Assembly: GCF_905171765.1 (NCBI RefSeq)
Contig: NC_053390.1
Span: 212,603,359-212,667,358, forward strand
Direction: 5' to 3'
DNA length: 64,000 bases
DNA from: Bufo bufo
Taxonomy: Eukaryota; Chordata; Amphibia; Anura; Bufonidae
Below the pieces are notes generated by a model that saw nothing but the letters and a program-made list of their open reading frames with translations, was not told the origin of the DNA and ran no database searches. Made by a program: the position numbers and the translations under genes. How positions within the stretch are numbered: position 1 is the first letter of the stretch; each line of letters begins with the position of its first letter. Below are positions 47,301 to 61,091 of the stretch, piece after piece.

Positions 47301-50300
47301 CAATTAGCTCAGATAAACTGTGCTTCCAGTGGAGAAGGTCGGCGTCTTTAAGTGCATCCATAAGTTTATCTGCAGTCTTTCCTGCAAATGCCCTTTGCTG
47401 GACCAAAGACTGAATACCAAGGGAAGCAAGGAACTAAAAGAGAAAATATTGCTTATGTTAGTATCCAAGATTAGAGTTGTTGCGATACCAAATTTTTGAT
47501 TTGATTTCGATACCATCGAAAAGTATTGCGATACTCGATACCAAGCGAAAAAAAGACACGTGCATTCCGCATTTTAAAAAAATGACGAATCGCGCACCCC
47601 CCCCCCCCCCCCCTGTTCCGGCATTCACCAATGATTTTAATACTTGGGTGGTTGAGGGGGGGAGGGCGCACTGCGCCACCAATGATAATTAACCTTTAAT
47701 ACAGGAGGCGGGTACTGGCAGCAAATCAGCAGCAGTTAACCCCTCAGCTCCCTGTCAGAGGCAGGGTGCCGGCAATGTGATTCTGCTGCCGGCACCTGCT
47801 TCCTGTATTAAAAGTTAAAGGCTACCTTTTGTGGGTTCGGACTAAGTTAAGTTAGCAGACTACATAGAGCGGTGATCTCCCTGCACCTACTATTATTCCT
47901 GGGCGCCACTCCGTTCGCCCGCTGTGCCCCAGTTACAGTCTCCTGCTCCGTATGCTAATTACTACTATCGGAGCGATGGGCATGAGACATCAGCTTCTCT
48001 CCTGGGCGTTCCTTCTCGGCGCCCAGGAATAATAGTAGGTGCAGGGAGATCCCTGGGCGCCGCTCTATGGAGCCTACTAACTTAACTTAGTCCGAACCCA
48101 TAAAAAAGGTCGTCCTATCATTGGTGGCGCAGTGCGCCCTCCCCTCCCCTGCCCCTCCCTCCCCATTGGTGGCAGCAGTGGCACAGGGGGGAGGGAGAGA
48201 CTGCTTCCTTCTCCCGTGTGCTGCTGAGGGAACATGAGAGACAGATACTAGACTGCGCAGCGTATCGATTGGTTATCGAAATTTCGATACCCGCAACAAC
48301 CCTATCCAAGATATCAGTCATTTGTCAGCCAACTTACTGTACAGGATACTAGCTTTCACCGAACACCGCAATTAATATGTATGTGTTGAACATGCATATT
48401 ATTTTAAAGGGGTATTCTAGACAAAAGGATTTATTACCTAGCCACTGGATAGGTATCAAATGCTAGAACAGTGGGGGGTCCAACTGCTGCTAAGAGGCAG
48501 CGAATATGCTCGTCACTTACCAATCTAACATTTATCACATATCCAGTGGATAGGTGTTAAAGGGGTTGTCCACTTTTTACTATTGATGACCTATACTCAC
48601 TTCTATGGGAGGCCCCCTCAGGCTAGGTCATCAATAGTAAAAAGCGGACAACCCCTTTAAATGCTTTTGGTTGTAAAACCCTTTAATAAAGTAGTAAAAT
48701 CAGCCAGATACCTACAGCAACAGATTCTTGTGTCACACATATCCCCCAGAGAAAAAGTGTCGGTGGCCTGTGTGCCAAGCCCAGTAGATATAGAATCAGC
48801 AGATGTTATTGAAATAGGCAGAATATATCAGCATCTATAGGGAGTTTTAGGAGTCTCTTGGTGGTGTTTTCTGCACCATGCAGTTGTCTCACTAGTAATA
48901 TCACAGCAACACTAGGGTATACTGTGAGGAGGGAAAAAATGGTCTCCTGTTTAAAATTGCATTCAATGTAATCATGTCCACATGTCATTTTCTCTGTAGT
49001 TCCGAAAATGTACTCAAGTAAAAATGTCAATGACTTTACTGGAAGTATATTCTGTACTATGGGTAACTAAAGTGGCTAACGGTATGGGGGCTATTTTGTG
49101 CTGCTCACTCAAGGAAGTAACTGCTGAATCAAATAAATCAAATCATACTCTATTACAGGGATGAGCAACCTCTGGCTGTTCTGAAACTACAACTCCTGAA
49201 TCCTCCTTTCACTTCTATGGGTGTTACAAGAACAGCCAAGTACTTGTACATGCTGGGAGTTGTAGTTTCACAGCAGCTGGAGTGCCGAAGGTTGCTGATC
49301 CCTGCTCTATTACATAGGGATGCTCATCAATTCTGTGTAAAAATGCCTTTAACTCTGTGGGCAGCATGGCTGATTTGTAGCACTGTAAGGGCATATTCAC
49401 AAGTCCGTATGTGTTTTGCGGATCCGCAAAACACGGACACCGGTATGTGCGTTCCGCATTTTGTGGACCGCACATCTCCTGCACCCTCATAGAAAATGCC
49501 TTTTCTTGTCCGCAATTGCGGACAAGAATAGGGCATGTTCTATTTTTTTTTGCGGAACAGAAGTGCGGATCCGCAAATGCGGACAGCACATTCCGGCCCC
49601 ATTGAAAATGAATGGGTCCGCACCTGTTCCGCAAAATTGCGGAACGGATGCGGACCCATTTTGCGGACGTGTGAATGGACCCTAAGGAAGAAGATTCCTG
49701 GGTCTAAATCCAACAAGGACATCTAAATGAAGTCTTTACGTTCTGTGTTTTGGAGGGATTTCACTGGGTATTCTGGCTTTATGACACACCCAAAAACATA
49801 GGAAGACTTTAGCTGGTTTTCTATAAAAATTTATAAGATGTAAGTGATGACAATGTATGTATAGAGCTGAGAAATCGGTTAGTGTAACAAGAAATAAAAT
49901 AACCTATCATTCATATAGAAAATTCTGTGTTTTCATTGGTTATTTACTAGGTCTTGCCATTTAATGAAAATATATATATAGTAGAAATAGCTACTCAGTG
50001 TCCTTGTAAGAAGTGATCAAAATATTAACTTACTGGCAGCCCAAAGTGCACAGCTTTCTTTACAGAGTGTTCCAGAAACACACTGCTATCCTCACCTTTT
50101 CTGTTCTTCAATATGTACAACCAACTCTGAAAGAAAAAAAATATGAAATAGTTTCCTTACTACTAAGAGCTGACAATAAGTTAGAAATTCATGGTTAGAG
50201 TAGAATGGTCAATTTTATAAAACATCCTATATAAGGCTACTTTCACACTGTTTCATCAGACGGATCCGCTCCGATAATGCAGACGTTCGCATCCGTTCAG

Positions 50301-53300
50301 AATGGATGCGTCTGCATTAAAACTTAGAAAATTTTCTAAGTGTGAAAGTTGTCTGAGCGGATCCGTTCAGACTTTACATTGAAAGTCAATGGGGGACGGA
50401 TCCGCTTGAAGATTGAGCCATATTGTGTCATCTTCAAGCGGATCCGTCCCCATTGACTTCCATTATAAGTCTGGACGGATCCGCTCGCCTCCGCACGGCC
50501 AGGCGGACACCCGAACGCTGCAAGCAGCGTTCAGGTGTCCGCTCACTGAGCGGAGCGGAGGCTGAACGCTGGCAGGCGGATGCATTCTCAGTGGATCCGC
50601 CTCCACTGAGAATGCATTGGGGCCAGACGGATGCGTTCGGGACCGCTCGTGAGCCCCTTTAAACGGAGCGCACGAGCGGACACCCGAACGCTAGTGTGAA
50701 AGTAGCCTAAGTAGTCTAAAATTTCAACTACCGGTACTTGGTGGTGCGCTTACTTTTATTCTAATTATGTATAGAGAAACGTTTAGCACAAACAAGAGTT
50801 TCTATATTTACTTGTGCCTTACTACTGGTTTCTGAAGCACCAGTATAATGTGTAAAGACTGGGCATCACACACTGAACGTACCAGACAGTGCTGCAGGCA
50901 GACGTGGTCACTTGATTCTTGTGCTATCCTTATGGCTTCTTGCAGGGCCAGCTCTGCTTGATGACTAAAGGACACATACATTTGACAAAAACAATGCAAA
51001 CATATTTTAAAGTAAATGTACACATACACTTTTATGCTTGGGTGACTATTGCCGTGTAGCGCTAGCCATATCATTACACATTACACTGAATAAAACATAA
51101 AAGGTATATAATAGATGTGCAAGTTAGTGTCTCCAAAATATCCAACTTGTTTTCAAAATTTATATTAAATGGTCATTAAAGTGGTTGTCTCATCTTGCCG
51201 TTAATAAGTCTAGATCTGACACAGGTCTGACCACCTCCAGGCCAGGAAACAGGAGAGCGCTTTTCAGTCAGGCAAACAGTATAGCTTGTTGTGCTACGCC
51301 GTTTCAGTAGCTCTCATGCACAGCAATGAGAGCTACTGAAACAGCAGAGCGCCGCTGCACTCTTCTGTTTCCCGGCCAGGAGGTGGTCGGAACTGTGTCT
51401 CATCTCACCTTAGTAACAGCAAGATGAGACAACCCCTTTAACATTTCACAAATTTTCCCATAAATCAATAGTACAGTGGAATATGAAATATTTATTTATC
51501 TGCTGATCTGAGATTTAAGGAGCAGAATCTTCTATCTCCATGTGTATTCTATGGGAGACATCATAGCAGCCAGTCTCCACCTACCAGCGCAGGGAGGACT
51601 GAAAATCAGAGACAGAGGCTACAGAACTGCTAAAACGTGTAGGATACAAGTCATATTGATAGAGAGGTGCATATATGTATATCATTCTTCAGAAATCAAA
51701 ATGGCTCCCATATCCTGTTGCTTCAAAGAAATAACAGCACGAGGGTCTCACCTCGCCCATCCTGGAAGCCCCCCTTCTGGAAGGGTCAGGTGTGATATAC
51801 GTTGTACCACTACTGACCAATGAGGACATTACACAATGTACACCCTCCCACACCCCCTTCCTCACTATGTATAGGAATGTGCTGTGTACTAAAGCTGAGA
51901 ACAGGATTGACCCTGCTGTGCACATAAAATCCTAGGATTAAACTACTAATTTGGAGCAGCAGAAGCAAACATTTTAGCTCTGATTAAGCGCATCTTTAAA
52001 CAATATAATGGTCAGATAAAGTGGGGCACATTTAGTAAGACCGGCGGTTTAGACGCCGATCTTAATAACCCCTATACCTGGCGGTAGATCTGCCGGAGTT
52101 ATGAAGAGGCGCCAGCCTAAACATAACTTCTCCGGATCCTCCACCACTTCTAAATGTAAGACAGCTTCTTATCTATCTTACATTTAGACCATTTTCTACG
52201 CCTGCCGGTCCGTCCCCTTCCCCACCACGTTCCCTTTTTTAGACCTGGCGTGAGCAGGGAGAATTAGCAGATTGCAGCGCAAAGCACCTTTGTGCCAAAA
52301 TCTGCACCAATCTTTATTTCTGTTTGATAAATGACCCCCAGTGTTTGTACTTCTGAACACCCACATGACAGCTTATTACAAAAGATTGGCTAAAACAACA
52401 GATACACTTTAAATAGTATTTTTTTTTCAAGGAGAAGTACATACTAATGTCCAAAGCGACAATGGAGTGCAGCCAGGTTGAGTGCAGCATATCGTAGGCT
52501 CCGTCCATAACCTTCATCCCCATTGCTCTTACTTTCTGCACCAGTGAGGATTAGACGGTCAAAGTAATGAAGCAGGCTATGGGTCGAACTGAACACATCT
52601 TGGACACGCAGACTATTTAAATAGCTTAGGTAATGCTGAAATAAAATAAAAAGGAAGCTCTGCTGTAATAAACTTCTAGTTACAGTACTACTGAGTTCTC
52701 ATTTAAACAGCCCCTGCCCATATGCATATTTACAACATAAGAACAGAATACTGGAATTGCCATGTCTGGCACAGCTGTACACAGCAAGGGCCCACAGATT
52801 TCAATACATTGCATTTTTATGTCCAGCAGAATGCTGCCATTCATGCCTGAAACCCAAGGGACCTCATTATAGTGAATCCGGCAGATCCCAGCTATCCTGG
52901 AAACTAGGGATCGACAGATATTGATTTTTTAGGGCCGATACCAATAATTTGTGAACTTTCAGGCCGATAGCCGATAATTTATACCGATATTCTGGGAATT
53001 TTCATTTTTGAAAGAAAATAAATTCCTACACAAATCTGCTGAAAATTAATGTTTATTGTTAACGTGTATTTTTAATTTTTTTTGTAAATCTTTCTTTTTC
53101 ATTTATACTTAATATTTTTTTTATTTTTTTTTTTACTAACTGTTAGCCTCCTTAGGGACTAGAACCCTTGTCCTATTCAACCTGATAGTTTGCACCTTTC
53201 AAACTGCAGATGCAGGTGAGCTGGACTTTTACCATTATGTGTTGAATAGGAGCTCACACTGTCCCTGCTGCTCTGTGCTTTGTGCACACAGCAGCATGGA

Positions 53301-56300
53301 GCTGAACATGGCAGCCAGGGCTTCAGTAGCGTCCTGGCTGCCATGGTAACCGATCGGAGCCGCCGGGTTTACACTGCTGGGGCTCCGATCGGAGGAGCAG
53401 GGGAGAGGGGATCCTGTGGCCACTGCCACCAATGATTAATACTGGGGGGGGGGGGGGGGGGGCGGCTTGGGTGGGGGGGGCGCACTGCGATGGGATGGGG
53501 GTGGGGGGCGCACTGCGCCGCCAATGATTAATACGGGGGGGGGGGGGGGGGGTGCACAGCGCCACTAATGAAGATAAGTCTTTCATTAATTCATATACAG
53601 GAGGCGGGAGCTGGCTGCAGAATCACATAGCCGGCTCCCGGCCTCTATGAGCGGTAGCTGCGATCCGCGGCACCTAAGGGGTTAACTACCGCGGATCGCA
53701 GCTACCGCTCATAGAGGTCGGGAGCCGGCTATGTGATTCTGCAGCCAGCTCCCGCCTCCTGTATATGAATTAATGAAAGACTTATCTTCATTGGTGGAGC
53801 GGTGGCCACAGCCCCTCCCCTTCTCTTGTCCTCTCTCCTCTAATTGGCGGCAGCAGCGGCAGCACAGGGGGAGGGAGACACTGCTTCCTTCTCCCCTGTG
53901 CTGCTGAGGGAACACTGAGAGCGCTGAGAGCAGCGCGTTCTGTGTTCCCAATACGTTATAGGTATATCAGCAAAATAGATGCCGATACCGATAACGTTCA
54001 AAATCCTGAATATCGGTCGATCCCTACTGGAAACACCAATTCTGGTACTGTGTTTCTCTGCCGAAACAGAAGACCAGGAGCCCTGCGGTGGGCTTACCTT
54101 AACTCTTGTGGAGACCAGCACAGTAGCCCTCCAGTCTGTAGAAGCATCAGTGACACACACTGGTGACCAATTAAAGGCGCACCCTATGCAAAATATACAT
54201 ATACAGTGGCCCACAAGGATCCATGTATTTGTGACTATGTATTTTACTCCAAGAGAGCATGATATCTGCAGCAGGACATATGTATTAACAAGCTGTGCAA
54301 GGATTCAATGCCATTTACACCAGTCTCGTTGGTTTGTAAAAGTGGACGTAGCTTGCTGCTTCGCCAGGATTTAGACATACTGGAAGACATTTATCAGTAA
54401 TGGTGTAATTTGCGTAAAAAAAAACAATTATGCAAAAAAATAAAAAATACTAACAAATCAAAATTGGTGATTTTTTTCACCTCCTATCAAAAGGCGCACG
54501 CCAATTTTAAAATGTGACTTTTTAAATTATGAATAGCTTGATTATCTGCTTATTTCTCTCGATTTGCGATATTAGCACTAAAATGCAACTTGTTAAAACT
54601 GAAATGCGCCATTTCAGCCAACCCTGCCAGACTGCACTGGCGACTTTTGAAACATACTTGCAAAATTTATTGTGGTAAATTGCGACTTTTGTCTCAGACT
54701 TGGGACGTTTTAGTTATTGTTTTGATGAATGTCAATTTACTGTCAAAACCCCATTGTTTAGCTCGTTTATATCGGTCTCTCTTTTCATAAATGCGACTTT
54801 TTACACAAAACACCACCACATAAACTGGCTTAATTGTCTGCACCAATTTGAGCCATTTCTGCCCATAAGAGGATGATAAATGAGACGTAATATGCGCCAA
54901 TTTGATAGCCCCGCCCACTTTGACATTTATTACTCATTTCTCGCGTGATGCATTCTTTATGGTGAAAATTCTGGAGAAAACCGTTGATATATTTGGTGCA
55001 AAACAAAACAGCATTCTTTTTTGCACATTTTATGCCATCATTCTGGCGCAACGTGCTTAATAAATAGTATTCATATAATGCAACTTAAAAACTGCAGAGG
55101 AGAGTGGCATCTCTACTTCAAGCATAGAGTAAGCACTGATATTTAAGATGTATGTAACAAATGGATCAAATAGGTCACAAGATTCCATACGTTTGTTGCC
55201 AAAGTATAGTATATCAATACATTTACCTAGCTTTCACCTGTTCATACATGTGGGTCACTGTCATGTCTAGGTGCAGTATGAGAGGGGATTCTCTCTCTGC
55301 TGTTCCTACAATCCTAGTATCTTGTTAGGTCCTGCATTAGCCATAAGGTCTCTTGCACACAAACCCCCCCCCCCCCCGTTTACGTTCCGTTTTTTGCGTT
55401 CTGTATACGGAACCATTAATTTCAACGGATCCGCAAAAAAACAGAAGGTACTCCGTATGCCTTCCGTTTCCATATTTCCGTTCAAAGTTAGAACATGTCC
55501 TATTATTGTCCGCATAACGGACAAGGTTAGTACTGTTCTATTAGGGCCCAGCTGTTCCGTTCCGTAAAAAAATTAATGCACACGGACATCATCCGTATTT
55601 TTTGAGGATCCATTTTTTACGGACCACAAATTACTGAAAAAGCCATACGGTCGTGTGCAAGAGGCCTAACACAAAGCATACGTTTTGCCTGGATTGTTCC
55701 TAACACAAAATGTAAACCTGCACACATAAAAATACAACTACTGTGCCTAGAAGACTCACAGCTTCAGCAAAGTCTGGATTAAACTTCAGTAGATTGTTCA
55801 ACTCTTTTTGCAACAAGACAGGTGATAGTGCTTTGCTTTCATCATTCTTCAGTAATGAGGCCTGGAACACACAAATGGACAATGGATGCATTGGAATAAA
55901 GCAGCAACCAACATATAATCATTTACGACCTTTTCCCAAATTAAATATCATGAAGATGCATACCACGTATAACAGACCAGAGAAAAACACGCTCTTCTTA
56001 ATACTCCAAATACACAATTAGCCCTGCGGTTTCACTAGACCTTCATATATTACTATGGCTGAATAATATTGTGGAATTTCGTGCAGTCTCATCCTACAAT
56101 TTCTAACATATTATGTCCACCTAAAACCTGTAATAGACTATGACAATCCCTCAAAACATAGGATCAAGTTAAGAAAATGCATATGGTAGAGTCCCTTCAG
56201 AATTGGTGAGCTTCCAGCTTTCAGGTGGTGGAGAGAATTCCAAATCAGCTCAGATCCGAAGTTAGTTTAAGCTCCTCAACACATCAGAAGAAACAGGAAG

Positions 56301-59300
56301 TTGATCCTGCGAGTAAAATCAAGAGTACGGTACTTTATTTCTTCATTTTAAAATAGTACAGCGCAAATCCTATAATGTTCTCACCTTACGCGTTTCGACC
56401 AGTTAGTGATATGACTAAGACCTAACTGGTCGAAACGCATCAGAAGATTTTGTGCTGTACTATTTTAAATGAAGAAATAAAGTACTCTTGATTTTACTCG
56501 CTGGATAAACTTCCTGTTTCTTCCAGAGTCCCTTAAAGGGCATCTGTAGCAGATTTGTACCTATGACACTGACTGACCTGTTGAATGTGCGCTTGGCAGC
56601 TGAAGGCATCTGTGTTGGTCCCATGTTCATATGTGTCCACAGTGCTGAGAAATAAAGTTTTAATATATGCAAATGAGCCCCTAGGAGCAACAGGGACATT
56701 GCCGTTACACCTAGAGGCTCTGCTCTCTCTGCAACTGCCACGTCCTCTGCACTTGGATCGACAGGGCCAGGCGGTGTAAACGTGATCATGCTTGCCTGGC
56801 TCTGTCAATCAAAGTGACGAGACGAAACGGCAGTTGCTGAGAGAGCAGAGCCTCAAGGTATAATGGCAATGCCCCCATTGCTCCTAGAGACTCATCTGCA
56901 TATATTAAACCTTCATATTTCTCAGCACTGTGGACACATGAATATGGGACCAACATAGATGCCTTCAGCTGCCAAGCGCACATGTAACAGGTCAGCCAGT
57001 GTCATAGGACCAGATCTGCTGACAGATGTCCTCTAAACTCTATACTATTGCGCCATTGGGAAAGAAAATCTCAATAATATTGTATCCAATAGTATCTGCA
57101 ATCGCATGAAGGATCGAGCCGAAAAACATTATAAATAAATAAATATGGGACTTCAGCAAGTTGTTTTTTTTCTACCAATAAGCCACGCCTCTAATCTGAC
57201 AAAATAATATAAAACAAAATAAGAATGTCCCCTCGATGCCACCTCACAATAGTGATGCTCGTTAATACCCCAGCAGACTGCAATGATGTCCCTTAGTGCC
57301 CCACACAGAGTATGATGCTTCTAAGTGGACCCCTCACAGTAGGATATCCTATAACTGCCCCCTTCATAGCAGGATGCCCCCACATAGAATGAGACCCACA
57401 CAAAGTGATAACCTCGACGTGCCGCCATAAAGTATGTCCCCTGCAGTGGCTCCCACACACAGCACGATTCCCTCTTACGTGCCCCTTCACAGTATTACAT
57501 CGCCTTAAGTGGCTCCCTCACAGTGATGTCCTATTAAATGGCTTCCCCACACAATACGATACCCTCTTTAGTGCTCCTCAGCACCAAAGATTGCATAGTG
57601 ATGCCACCTTGTGCCGATGGCTCCCTGCTTCACGATTGTAATCAGCTGTATTTGCGTTTTGAGGATGCATATACAGTTGAGTTTGGGAAATGCGTGGTCT
57701 AGACAGCTGGCTACCATATGCTAGTTGAATGCCCCCCATGATAGAGCATGCAAGGAATTCAGTCCGATTCATAGAACAAGTACAATTGGGACCCAGAGCA
57801 ATTACTACAAAACACTCATAGTATTTATAAGCCTTAGGCTTCATGCACATGAAAGTATTGTCTTTCCGTGTCCATTCCGTTTTTTTTGCGGACCGTATAC
57901 GAAACCATTCATTTCAACGGGTCAGCAAAAAAAAAACGGAAGTTACTCCGTGTGCATTACGTTTCCGTATATCCGTTCCGCAAAAAAATGTCCAGCTGTT
58001 CCGTAAAATACGGAATGCACATGGTTGTCATACATATTTTTTTGCGGACCCGTTTTTTTTTTTTGCAGGATCGCAAAATACATACTGTCGCGTGCATGAG
58101 GCCTTAGGCTAGTTTCACATCTCCAGCATTGTGATCTGGCAACCAGTTCCAGCAGAGAATGCTGGGAATCAGCTGGACATAAACCACAGCACGCAGTGGT
58201 TTCTGTCCGGTATTTCCTTGGCATTTTTGCTGGATAGCGGCTGGATCTCCACTGGACCCCATTATGGTTGATTGGGCCGGCAATGCTGGATCCGAAGAAT
58301 TACAGCAGGCATTTCTCTGCCAGAACAACATGCCGGAATTGTGAAACTAGCTTTAGTCATTTCATGATGGCTAAAAGTGGCGACATATCCCACTGAATTT
58401 AAACAGTGCAAAACCACTTTATTATTTTGTGTGCTTGATTAAAGGAAGGTTTAATGTCTAGATGCTATTTTCAAGTATATTATTTGGCACAAAAAAAATA
58501 AAAAATATCAAGAAAGTGACATCCAACTACACAAAAATATTTAGTATACCTGATGGGAAAGGAAATACTCCGCTTGCTTTTGGGATAGAGGCCCACTACA
58601 TGCCAATTCTTCGTCTCTATAGTAAAAAAATTAATTGGGAATTAGTACCAGGTATATAACATACAACCAGGTTTAGGGTTTTTGGGACCTTATTATAATT
58701 CTATGGGATCAATCAGCGTTCAATAGAAAACAGTAATGTGAACAGAGCTTAAAAATCTATATCAATAATAATAAAACTTGCTTTAGGATATTGAGGTATG
58801 CAGTTGAATCTCTGATTCACTACACATAGATCAACGTTAACCCCCTCCTCCACTGTGGTGTAATATCACACTACAGCAGCAACTAGTTAGCATAAGCCGC
58901 TATTACGGCAGGGCCTATAAAGTCTTACAGTGATGGTCATAATACACTCTTGGTTATAACCTTGTCGCACTCTGTTGTAGCTTGGAGTAGGGTTCCCGCC
59001 CCAATTAAGCATAAATAGACAAACTCCAGCGTAATTTGAAAGCTTGTTTTACTTTTTATTGAATAGATATTGCGGCTTCAATGTAATGTTTCGGCCTATT
59101 GGCCTTCTTCCGACTAATGCCGCTGGTGATGGAGAGAAGAAGAGTAGACCTGCGCTCTGTAAGAGTATGTTGCGGAAGTACCGCTGGTGAAAGTGGCGCT
59201 CTTTCACCAGCGGTACTTCCGCAACATACTCTTACAGAGCGCCAGTCTACTCTTCTTCTCTCCATCACCAGCGGCATTAGTCTGAAGAAGGCCAATAGGC

Positions 59301-61021
59301 CGAAACATTACATTGAAGCCGCAATATCTATTCAATAAAAAGTAAAACAAGCTTTCAAATTACGCTGGAGTTTGTCTATTTATGGTCATAATACACTGTA
59401 ATACAAAAGTATTATAGTGTATTACGTATAATCAGAGGATTGCATGTCCAAGTTGGGACACTAAAAAGTGTTCAGAAAAAAACAAAAAAACAAAACATTA
59501 AAATGTCATTTTCTTATAAATTGGAAAAGCTAATGGCTGAGAGCCAATGTCAGTGATGCATGATTAAACAGCAAGTCTCATAAAAGTCGCCCAAACACAT
59601 CTGTGCGACTTGTCTGCAAACTGCTGTAAAAACAAAGCAAGATCGTAGAAAAGTCACAAGCAAATCACAAAGACTTGCATTGTGGTCTATGGTGGCAAAG
59701 TTGTGTGTGACTTGCAACTATTTTTTGTCACATCACGAACCCCAATTGCAACCATTAGATCACCGTGTAGCCCCTGACTATAGTAGAGTAGTTTTAAATT
59801 AGACAGTGGCTAAATAACACAGTTTTGATAAATGCAGGCCAAAGTCTCAACAATGCAAAAGCCATATATTTTTGAGAGAAATAAAAAAGTATATGGGCAA
59901 ATATCAACCAAATTTTTTACCTTCAAAAAATTATTTATTTTTTGGTTTGTTTTTTTATAAACCAAATTTATAAAGAAGTAAAAACACTGCCATGAGATTT
60001 CCCTTCTCCATACATTCTAACTGAACGATGCTTATACTGGAAGTCTAATATTCTAAGACTAGAAAGGGTTCATATTACCCAATAGGACAGTCAAGGTCTT
60101 CTTTCTCCATCTCTCGTTCTTCACCTAATTCTTGTTCCTCCTCATCTTCTTCCTCAGTGTTGGTGAGCTCCATTTCTGCCTCTTCATTCTTTGACGTCTT
60201 CTTAGCTTTATCACACCGAAAGTAATTCTGCAGTGAGGTGTACAATTTATACACCTGACTGAATGAAAGTTTGTTGTAGGCCAAGATCATGTGGCGACGA
60301 AATAGACCTTACCAAGTGGACAGAAGGTGAAATTACGAAGTATACTTTTTCTCTGTCAAGTTAAATGGAATGCACTTATTTGACTGCCATCCATTTAATT
60401 TACAATACATACAGACTTCACACTGTTGTACTTACCCACAACACTTGTTTTGTGGACGTCGGGTTCAGTCCCTGAGAATGAGTCTGAAAGCTCATCAAAA
60501 AACTGCTCCATGTCTTTCAGCTCTCCTTCTGCCATGAGTTTTATCCTACAAGACGTAAAATAAGGTCTAATATTGCAGGGTATTGACCAATTCCTTTATA
60601 ATGCACTAGGAGGGCAGTTTAAGGTGCAGCTTTTTTTTCCACAATTATTGAGGAACATCAAAAGATCTTCATGTACAGTAAACCTAGTGGAGAATGTCCC
60701 TTCCTGGTCACTAAGTCTACAATCCTGCTAGATCACATCACACTCCCAGAATGGGAGCTGAGCTGCAGTAAGTGGTAGTCTTGATACCAGCCTATCCCGA
60801 GGATAGGTCATTACTCTTTGGTGCCTGGAAAACCCCATTAATGATAATTGTTATGTCCATGTTCTTAAGAGGAAAAAAAAAAAATTAAAAAAAAATTGAC
60901 CGATGGAGATGTGCTCCACTGGACAGAAGACATTGTTCACACTGCAAAATTTTTCATGGTCATTAGTGGCAAACTAAACAGATGCATCTCAAGATAAATA
61001 TCATTTGTGTATAGTCCTTTT

Positions 61022-61091
<70 letters not shown>

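Noticed and set aside
53840..54214. Open frames of 124 and 131 codons around the right end of a hAT element
   Set aside because: They cross the element border and its target duplication; there is no transposase similarity.
59056..59338. Two almost identical 79-codon proteins on opposite strands
   Set aside because: They are mirror images produced by the palindrome 58949-59381, not genes.
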